The position numbers and the translations under genes were made by a program. From JAHIVB01 sp964574705 (GTDB lineage Bacteria; Bacillota_I; Bacilli_A; Izemoplasmatales; Hujiaoplasmataceae), in the NCBI GenBank assembly GCA_964574705.1, contig CAZNOO010000027.1, positions 1-20,414 on the forward strand: 20,414 nucleotides of DNA. Direction: 5' to 3'. The notes beneath the pieces were generated by a model. The model worked only from the letters and a program-made list of their open reading frames with translations. It did not search any database and was not told where the DNA came from. This document shows positions 15,333 through 20,414 of this stretch, piece by piece. Each line of letters begins with the position of its first letter. Position 1 is the first letter of the stretch.

Positions 15333-15372
15333 CCTTCCGCTTTAGATTCCTATTTCTAAAATTCGGAAGGAG
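15333..15372 (+). promoter_or_regulatory. Hairpin that encloses the ribosome binding site of the 576-aa gene
   Basis: CCTTCCG (15333-15339) pairs perfectly with CGGAAGG (15364-15370), and inside it TTTAGA (15341-15346) pairs with TCTAAA (15355-15360). The 3' arm contains most of the binding site GGAAGGAG (15365-15372), five bases ahead of the ATG at 15378. There is no T run, so it is not a terminator. Folded RNA should have poor ribosome access. Ribosomes translating the gene before it could open it. Confidence 0.65.
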
Positions 15373-15377
15373 AAAAA

Positions 15378-17108
15378 ATGATACAAAAATATAGAAGCTT
15401 CATGGGCAATTATGAAGCTGTTTTATATGCGAAAAAAGAGCACCCCGTTTTTGAAAACAAACTGGATACTCTAAAAAATGCGGCTATTTCGGTTGCTATA
15501 TTTTCATCTGTTTTCATCATCATCGGTTTTGCACTAAATATCATCGAGAACCTAAACTACGTGTTCCTTTCTTTAAACACGATTGTTGTGGGTTCTTTTA
15601 TTTTGTACTTATATAGACGAGAGATTCGATATAAAGATAAAGCCAAACTGGAATACGATCACCATATTTTTATCGCTCACCAAGTCATTTCACTTTTAGC
15701 AATATTGTTTTTATCGAACTCATTATTCTTTTTGTTATTTCTGAGAGATGTTCTCAACATAATTAATTTGATTGTATACGGTGTGTTGGCCATTGTGTTT
15801 TCAATCTTGCATTATTCAAATGAAAGACAAGTTATGTTTTTGTCTCATTATCCAAGGGCAAAAGTTGCTTCTTCGTCATTACTCCTTTTTGTAATGTATG
15901 TTTCATTCTTTTCTTTACTACCAATTGCGAATATCACATTGAATTATTTCCTCACTTCAATAATAATTATTGTTTTATATTTTATTAAAAAGGTTTTCTT
16001 ATCAAATGGAATATTTCCCAGGGTGATGAAGCCAATCTTTATCACGTGTCTTTCATTAACCACTTTTGTTTTCATTTTCACCAGCATTATCGCGAAAGTC
16101 ACTAGTATTGACGATTCTCCTTTGAATTTAAAATTGATTAAAAATGTCATATCTGTGGATCAATCTTATGAATTGGATTCCGAAATAGCGTATGTTTGGA
16201 AATTGATTCAGGCAGATGATCGATTATACTTAATCTGTTCGGGAGTGATTGAGGTATATTCAAAGAGTATGGAGTATCTTGATTCTATTGAAATGCCTTC
16301 AAATGCAAGATATTTCATTGGCTTAAATGGCAGGCTTGGATATATCACTGATGAAATTATGTATTCACATTATAGTGAGTTTTATCTGTATTATGAAGGA
16401 GAGGGATTTAGGTTTGAGCAATTGATTGAAGGGTATTCTTCAGACTGTATCGTTTTCGAATACGAAGGTAACTTGTCTTGCGCATATTCAAATGCAGTTT
16501 TCTCAACAATCATTACAGGATCTGATTTGATTGACGTAGACTCATATACTTGGGTTAATTTGCCGAACACTCTACTTCCTGAATATTCCCTTTATTTTAT
16601 TTCAGACGATTTACTTGTCTATGGAAGTGAATATAGTCTGAAAGCAGTAGGATCTGAGGGAAAACGAAATAAGCTTTATAATTCGAATCGAGTGCTAGCC
16701 TTCGAAGATTCCGAATATAGGATGTATACCTCAGATGAATTTCTAAAAGAAGTAAGAATGCCGCTTTTTACAGTGCCGATAGAATATGGAGACACTTTAG
16801 TTTTTTTCTTTGATGATGAATATTATAGAATAATAACAATAGATGCAGATTCGAAGAGGATTTTATATACCTTAGATTTGGAAGGAAATATCATTAATAT
16901 TGCGGATGTCGGAAGCAACTCCATTTTCTTTGCAGAACATCTAGTAATCTCTTATAACTGGAGAGAAAATCAAATTAATGAACTCGATTTTGACGCTCCA
17001 GGGAAATACATTGTAGACAAAGACTCATATATATATCCGGATTTGTTCTTTGTTTTAATGCTTGTTTCAATCGTTGCTTATCACTTGTACTCGAAAGATA
17101 CTCAATAG
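15378..17108 (+). CDS. Polytopic membrane protein with large extracytoplasmic domain, family unknown
   Basis: 576 aa, not recognised. Seven hydrophobic helices (about 34-56, 61-79, 97-122, 125-144, 164-187, 188-208, 219-241) are followed by about 310 polar, acidic, tyrosine-rich residues and a final helix (about 556-572). The basic loops YRREIRYKDKAK, HYPRAK and KKVFLSNGIFPRVMK all fall on one side. By the positive-inside rule the N-terminus is cytoplasmic and the 242-555 region lies outside. That region alternates short hydrophobic strands with turns (LYLICSGVIEVYSKS, ARYFIGLNGRLGYI, DEYYRIITIDADSKRILYTLD), which resembles beta-propeller blades; this is an impression, not a family match. GGAAGGAG supports the start but lies inside a hairpin. 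The divergent LytTR/DUF3021 pair may regulate it. Confidence 0.75.
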   Translation: MIQKYRSFMGNYEAVLYAKKEHPVFENKLDTLKNAAISVAIFSSVFIIIGFALNIIENLNYVFLSLNTIVVGSFILYLYRREIRYKDKAKLEYDHHIFIAHQVISLLAILFLSNSLFFLLFLRDVLNIINLIVYGVLAIVFSILHYSNERQVMFLSHYPRAKVASSSLLLFVMYVSFFSLLPIANITLNYFLTSIIIIVLYFIKKVFLSNGIFPRVMKPIFITCLSLTTFVFIFTSIIAKVTSIDDSPLNLKLIKNVISVDQSYELDSEIAYVWKLIQADDRLYLICSGVIEVYSKSMEYLDSIEMPSNARYFIGLNGRLGYITDEIMYSHYSEFYLYYEGEGFRFEQLIEGYSSDCIVFEYEGNLSCAYSNAVFSTIITGSDLIDVDSYTWVNLPNTLLPEYSLYFISDDLLVYGSEYSLKAVGSEGKRNKLYNSNRVLAFEDSEYRMYTSDEFLKEVRMPLFTVPIEYGDTLVFFFDDEYYRIITIDADSKRILYTLDLEGNIINIADVGSNSIFFAEHLVISYNWRENQINELDFDAPGKYIVDKDSYIYPDLFFVLMLVSIVAYHLYSKDTQ

Positions 17109-17234
17109 TTTTCCATTCTTTTTCATCACTCTGTTTAAAGAAATACAATGTATCAATTCCTGTCATTATATGATAAAATTAAATGTCGACTTTTTGGAAT
17201 ATTTCTTTAATTTTTAACTACTCGAGGTGAATGA
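17109..17234 (+). promoter_or_regulatory. Leader of the MATE operon with possible extended -10 promoter
   Basis: TGATAAAAT (17171-17179) is an extended -10 with a poor -35. Upstream is the short dyad ATACA-A-TGTAT (17143-17153). TTAAAGAAATA (17135-17145) and TATTTCTTTAA (17200-17210) are perfect 11-base inverted arms 54 bases apart. GAGGTGA (17224-17230) is the ribosome binding site of the next gene. All but the last are tentative. Confidence 0.35.
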
Positions 17235-18653
17235 ATGTCTGCTACCATCGCACAAGATCAAAAAACCAAAATGATCCTCTTTGACAATCCGATTTGGAAA
17301 GGAATTGTCAGACTGAGTTTTCCTGTTTTTTTGGTGAATATATTGAAGACTTTGCATGATCTAGTGGATGGTATCTTTCTGGGAACCGTTCCGGATGTAG
17401 ATGGTGTATCGATATCTACTTCGATGCAAAGCGCAATCGGCTTAACTTGGCCGGTTTATTTCATCTTTATTTCATTTGGAATGGGGCTTAGCGTTGCGGG
17501 TAATGCATTGATTGGCCAGTACGTAGGCAAAGGAGACCACGCGAACGCAAACCGATACGCATCCAATGTTATATTATTATCTGTTTTGATGGGCATCGCT
17601 TTTACAATTATTGTCTATTTTTTTACGCCTCAGGTTTTACTATTAATGGGCGCGAAGGACTTAGAATTGCACTATGCAGTTACGTATCTTAGAATTCGAA
17701 GTTTTGAACTACCCTTCTTATTTCTTTCTTTTGGTTTTCAAGCGGTAAGACAAGCCACAGGAGATACGGTGACACCTGTATCAATCAGTGCTTTTTCGAT
17801 TCTTACGAATATTATATTGACTGGTATTTTTGTTCTCGTATTTCACTGGGGTATTGCAGGGGCGGCTGGAGCTACTTTGATTGCGAACATTGTCATGATG
17901 CCTTTTATTCTATATTATCTAGCTAGTTCAAAGACAGGAATCAAAGTATCTCTAAAAAAAGAGGTCTTCGATATGGAGATTTCGAGAGACATCTTTAAGA
18001 TTGCAATGCCGGCTTCAATGGGACAAGCCATTCAAGCCGTTGGATTTGTTATTTTGAATGCGAGTGTTTATTCCTTTGGGGAAGATGTATCCGCCGCTTT
18101 CTATATAGGTAACAGAATCAATTCTTTGATCATGTTCCCAGTGTTGTCCGTTAGTTCAATTGTTGCGATATATGTTGCGCAAAACATTGGAGCCGGTAAT
18201 ATTCCTAGAGCAAAACACGCTTTTGCGACCGGAATGAAGATGGCAATCATTTTAATGACGATTGGAGCGTTGATTATCATCCCCTTCCGTTTTTCACTGG
18301 TTGGATTGTTTAATCACGAACCGTCTACCCTTGACTATGCAGCACAATACACTTTGTTTTTACATTTAGGCTTGCCACTCATGGCAATCTTCCAGACGTT
18401 TTTATCAACATTCCAAGGAAGCGGAGATACAAAGTATTCCTTTGTTATGGCAATTATAAGATTATGGGTGATTCGAATTCCGCTAGTGTTCCTATCAATG
18501 AAATTCACGAATCTTGGCCCAGCGGGAATATGGTACGCCATCCTTATCAGTAATTTTGTGATGGTATTTGTTGGAATATTCCTATATAAAAGGGTGAAGT
18601 TTATTCCAAAAATTCGAGAAAATAACTTCAAAAATAAACGCGAAATGGTATAA
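17235..18653 (+). CDS. MATE-family multidrug/toxin efflux transporter
   Basis: A 472-aa protein with about twelve membrane helices in two homologous halves, predicted to export organic compounds in exchange for Na+ or H+. MATE hallmarks include IWKGIVRLSFPVFLVNILKT at the start with DGIFLG after it, GLSVAGNALIGQYVGKGDHANANRYA at the end of helices two and three, QAVRQATGDTVTP, the second-half equivalents IFKIAMPASMGQAIQAVGF and VAQNIGAGNIPRAKHA, and FQGSGDTKYSF. Length is normal for the family (about 450-480). GAGGTGA supports the ATG. Its stop overlaps the start of the phosphodiesterase gene by one base (TAATG), so the two are translationally coupled. The substrate cannot be read from sequence. 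Confidence 0.93.
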   Translation: MSATIAQDQKTKMILFDNPIWKGIVRLSFPVFLVNILKTLHDLVDGIFLGTVPDVDGVSISTSMQSAIGLTWPVYFIFISFGMGLSVAGNALIGQYVGKGDHANANRYASNVILLSVLMGIAFTIIVYFFTPQVLLLMGAKDLELHYAVTYLRIRSFELPFLFLSFGFQAVRQATGDTVTPVSISAFSILTNIILTGIFVLVFHWGIAGAAGATLIANIVMMPFILYYLASSKTGIKVSLKKEVFDMEISRDIFKIAMPASMGQAIQAVGFVILNASVYSFGEDVSAAFYIGNRINSLIMFPVLSVSSIVAIYVAQNIGAGNIPRAKHAFATGMKMAIILMTIGALIIIPFRFSLVGLFNHEPSTLDYAAQYTLFLHLGLPLMAIFQTFLSTFQGSGDTKYSFVMAIIRLWVIRIPLVFLSMKFTNLGPAGIWYAILISNFVMVFVGIFLYKRVKFIPKIRENNFKNKREMV

Positions 18654-19789
18654 TGGTTTCAGTAGGTGATAATTTGTACAAAATCGTTTATCCAGATTAT
18701 CAAAATTCCATACTAAACATCACAACATCGATTTTAAAATATTATGGGATTTCCTCTAAATATTCCACAAACAAGATTCTTGATGAGGAACTGAAGAAGA
18801 AATACCGTAATGTTGTCTATATTCTTGTGGACGCGATGGGTTCGGAGATTTTAAAAAGGCATCACCAAGTGTCTACCGAACTTAACAAGGACTGTGTGGC
18901 GGATATCACATCTGTGTTTCCTCCAACTACCGTAGCCGCAACAACGACCGTTCTTACCGGACTTCCTCCGGTCACTACAGGTTGGCTCGGATGGTGTCAA
19001 TACGTCAAAGAAGTAGATCGGAGCGTCGTATTTTATCTCAATCGGGATTATTACGACGAAAAGACCTTGTTTAAAGAAGACATTTCTGCACAAGCCGCTC
19101 CGGTAAAGAAAATCTATGAAATGATTGAAGAAATAAATCCATCTGTGAAAACGATGGAGATTTTTCCTGCGTTCAGCCAACCGCATCACGATACGTTCAT
19201 GAAAGAGTGTATAACAATCTTCTCAGCATGCGAAGAAGAAGGAGAACATTTTATTTATGCATACTGGGATAAGCTTGATACTGTCATGCATGACAAAGGA
19301 CCTGGATCCATTGAAGTCAATAAGATGTTAGCAACTGTTGAAGAGGGCTACATATATCTTAAAGAAAACTTGGGAGAAGACACCATCATCATTATGATTG
19401 CCGATCACGGGCAAGTCGGTGTGTGCCCGATTGAATTGAGAAGATATGCAGATTTGTGGGCTACATTTATTCATGAACCATCGATTGAGTCCAGAGCCGC
19501 AACATTCTTTATCCAGAAAGAAAAGAAACTTGAATTCGAACAACTATTCTTAAAGTATTTCAGAGAATATTTTCTACTTTTTACAAAAGAAGAAGTGAAG
19601 GCGCTCGGTCTCTTTGGAGAGGGCGAGGAACATCCTAAATTTGATGAATTTGTTGGAGATTATCTTGCAATTGCAATTGACCATTATTATTTCAAACTAT
19701 CTGAGGGAACTTACTTCATGAAGGGTCAGCACGCAGGGCTTCTTGAAGAAGAAGTCATGGTACCTCTTATCATTCATTCAAAAAAATAA
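18653..19789 (+). CDS. Alkaline phosphatase superfamily protein, nucleotide pyrophosphatase/phosphodiesterase-like
   Basis: A 378-aa metal-dependent hydrolase. The superfamily ligands are in order: D60 in YILVDAMG; the nucleophile T93 in VFPPTTVAATTTVLTGLPP, the NPP pattern; D209 and H213 in DKLDTVMHDKGP; D251 and H252 in IADHGQVG; H360 in KGQHAGLLEEE. The usual PxxHG after the nucleophile reads PVTTG, so that histidine is absent. No signal peptide or membrane helix is seen, so it should act in the cytoplasm, unlike many NPP enzymes. It starts inside the MATE stop codon; a second possible start is the TTG at 18674, which has AGGTGAT just before it. Phosphodiester or phosphomonoester substrates are possible. 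Confidence 0.85.
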   Translation: MVSVGDNLYKIVYPDYQNSILNITTSILKYYGISSKYSTNKILDEELKKKYRNVVYILVDAMGSEILKRHHQVSTELNKDCVADITSVFPPTTVAATTTVLTGLPPVTTGWLGWCQYVKEVDRSVVFYLNRDYYDEKTLFKEDISAQAAPVKKIYEMIEEINPSVKTMEIFPAFSQPHHDTFMKECITIFSACEEEGEHFIYAYWDKLDTVMHDKGPGSIEVNKMLATVEEGYIYLKENLGEDTIIIMIADHGQVGVCPIELRRYADLWATFIHEPSIESRAATFFIQKEKKLEFEQLFLKYFREYFLLFTKEEVKALGLFGEGEEHPKFDEFVGDYLAIAIDHYYFKLSEGTYFMKGQHAGLLEEEVMVPLIIHSKK

Positions 19790-19813
19790 GCCAATCAGCG
19801 ATTGGCTTTTTTT
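19788..19813. terminator. Terminator shared by the phosphodiesterase gene and mgsA
   Basis: AAGCCAATC and GATTGGCTT form a perfect nine-base stem around AGC, with seven T on the plus strand and a T-rich tract on the minus strand. It overlaps the phosphodiesterase stop codon and ends at the mgsA stop, so it can serve both convergent genes. Confidence 0.9.
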
Positions 19814-20177
19814 AATCAGATAATGCGTGTACAATCAGTTCAGCTGTGGAAGGATTTGTTGCAAGAGGAATATGATATACATCACTCAGGCGCAACAACG
19901 CAGATACATCAGGTTCATGTGGTTGTGCAGTTAATGGATCTCTGAAGAAGAATATGATGTCGATTTTTCCATTCGCGATTCTCGCGCCAATTTCTTGGTC
20001 TCCACCTAAAGGTCCACTTCGAAAACAGCGTATATCAAGGCCGGTTGCCTCCATTATTTTATGTCCAGTAGTACCAGTTGCGAACAATTCATGCTTTTCA
20101 AGCTCTGCTTTGTATTTCATCGCAAAGTTAATCATTTCCGGTTTCATCTTGTCATGTGCGATTAGGGCTATTCTCAT
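19812..20177 (-). CDS. mgsA: Methylglyoxal synthase
   Basis: A 121-aa cytoplasmic enzyme that converts dihydroxyacetone phosphate to methylglyoxal and phosphate, a bypass of lower glycolysis that relieves sugar-phosphate build-up. Family motifs are all present: ALIAHDK at the N-terminus, the phosphate-binding TGTTG (34-38), SGPLGGDQEIGA (54-65) and FFRDPLTAQPHEPDV (77-91). Residues D60, D80, H87 and D90 correspond to D71, D91, H98 and D101 of the E. coli enzyme. The length is that of short Gram-positive MgsA without the E. coli C-terminal extension. The ATG at 20177 is chosen because GAGGAG lies eight bases upstream; a GTG at 20186 is too close to that site. Confidence 0.96.
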   Translation of the reverse strand: MRIALIAHDKMKPEMINFAMKYKAELEKHELFATGTTGHKIMEATGLDIRCFRSGPLGGDQEIGARIANGKIDIIFFFRDPLTAQPHEPDVSALLRLSDVYHIPLATNPSTAELIVHALSD

Positions 20178-20211
20178 GCGGATCACTCCTCAATTTCTTT
20201 CTCTATAAAAC

Positions 20212-20220
20212 ATTATATCA
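20212..20220 (-). promoter_or_regulatory. Extended -10 promoter of mgsA
   Basis: On the minus strand TGATATAAT is a perfect extended -10 (TG-N-TATAAT), about 30 bases ahead of the mgsA start. No good -35 is seen at the usual distance. Confidence 0.6.
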
Positions 20221-20270
20221 TGATTCAGTTTTGTTCGAAATAACAATTCCCAAAATCCAATATTTAAGTC

Positions 20271-20299
20271 TTGCTTTTTAAAAATTGTTTTGTTATAAT
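20271..20299 (+). promoter_or_regulatory. Promoter of the tRNA-Tyr gene
   Basis: TTGCTT (20271-20276), a 17-base spacer, TATAAT (20294-20299), strengthened by TG one base before the -10. Transcription should start about 25 bases ahead of the mature tRNA. Confidence 0.75.
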
Positions 20300-20328
20300 G
20301 TAATAGCCGATAAAATAGGCATCTAACC

Positions 20329-20413
20329 GGAGGGGTAGCGAAGAGGCTAAACGCGGCAGACTGTAAATCTGCTCCCTTTGGGTTCGGCGGTTCGAAACCG
20401 TCCCCCTCCACCA
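20329..20413 (+). tRNA. tRNA-Tyr (anticodon GTA)
   Basis: An 85-base class II tRNA. Acceptor arms GGAGGGG and CCCCTCC pair fully, followed by discriminator A and an encoded CCA (20411-20413). The anticodon arm is GCAGA-CTGTAAA-TCTGC with GTA at 20363-20365. A long variable arm follows, as expected for bacterial tRNA-Tyr, then the TTCGAAA T-loop. More tRNA genes may follow beyond the window. Confidence 0.96.
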
Positions 20414-20414
20414 T

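Noticed and set aside
15333..15372. Terminator between the two unrecognised membrane genes
   Set aside because: The stem is followed by AGAAAAAATG and not by a T run, and its 3' arm is the ribosome binding site.
17143..17153. BlaI-type operator ahead of the MATE gene (ATACAATGTAT)
   Set aside because: The half-sites TACA and TGTA are one base apart where the BlaI type needs two; it may be chance.
20190..20414. A 74-codon minus-strand frame beginning MVEGDGFEPPNPKGADLQSA
   Set aside because: Its first part is the antisense of tRNA-Tyr. This exact kind of peptide is a known false gene arising from tRNA genes.

Overview
The window is AT-rich DNA from a low-GC Gram-positive lineage. TGA is used as a stop (for example 3690-3692 and 5500-5502) and Trp is TGG, so the code is standard. 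Strong GGAGG-type ribosome binding sites, TTGACA/TATAAT promoters, frequent TTG starts, a class II tRNA-Tyr and a probable Nfn-type transhydrogenase fit an anaerobic Bacillota or a non-Mycoplasma Mycoplasmatota (Acholeplasma/Izemoplasma-like). That placement is inference; I cannot resolve it further from sequence alone. No insertion sequence, prophage, CRISPR array or integrase was seen.

Layout. 26-709 (-): AqpZ-like aquaporin. 1010-2869 (+): a BlaI/MecI-type DNA-binding domain followed by a decayed metallopeptidase-like domain and, after a 100-N assembly gap (1922-2021), an S41 peptidase-like domain, with a near-consensus promoter and BlaI-like operator in front. 2904-3692: GNAT acetyltransferase, then a terminator. 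3859-7139: two translationally coupled half-size ABC exporters behind a promoter covered by two copies of TTGTGTNNNACACAGTA, closed by a terminator. 7354-11358: TetR regulator, ABC ATPase, two ABC-2 permeases and a 74-aa membrane protein. This looks like one operon, fired from a promoter whose -35 is itself an arm of a TetR-type operator, and closed by a terminator. 11500-13729: NfnA and NfnB, the NADH-dependent reduced ferredoxin:NADP+ oxidoreductase subunits, with their own promoter and a shared convergent terminator. 13798-14675 (-): DUF3021-like membrane protein and LytTR regulator. 14963-17108 (+), divergent from it: a small membrane protein and a 576-aa polytopic protein with a large outside domain, neither recognised. 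17235-19789: MATE exporter overlapping an alkaline-phosphatase-superfamily phosphodiesterase. 19812-20177 (-): methylglyoxal synthase. 20329-20413: tRNA-Tyr.

How it works together. Much of the window is regulated export: an ABC heterodimer, a TetR/ABC-2 system and a MATE pump, each with its own control. Around it sit housekeeping functions: water flux, redox balancing by flavin-based electron bifurcation, the methylglyoxal bypass of glycolysis, and a tRNA.

The most unusual items are three. The first is the BlaI-HTH/pseudo-metallopeptidase (and perhaps S41) protein. The second is the unrecognised membrane locus at 14963-17108, whose second gene has its ribosome binding site inside a hairpin. 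The third is the 74-aa protein with the strongest ribosome binding site of its operon. All functions are assigned from motifs read by eye; no database search was possible.
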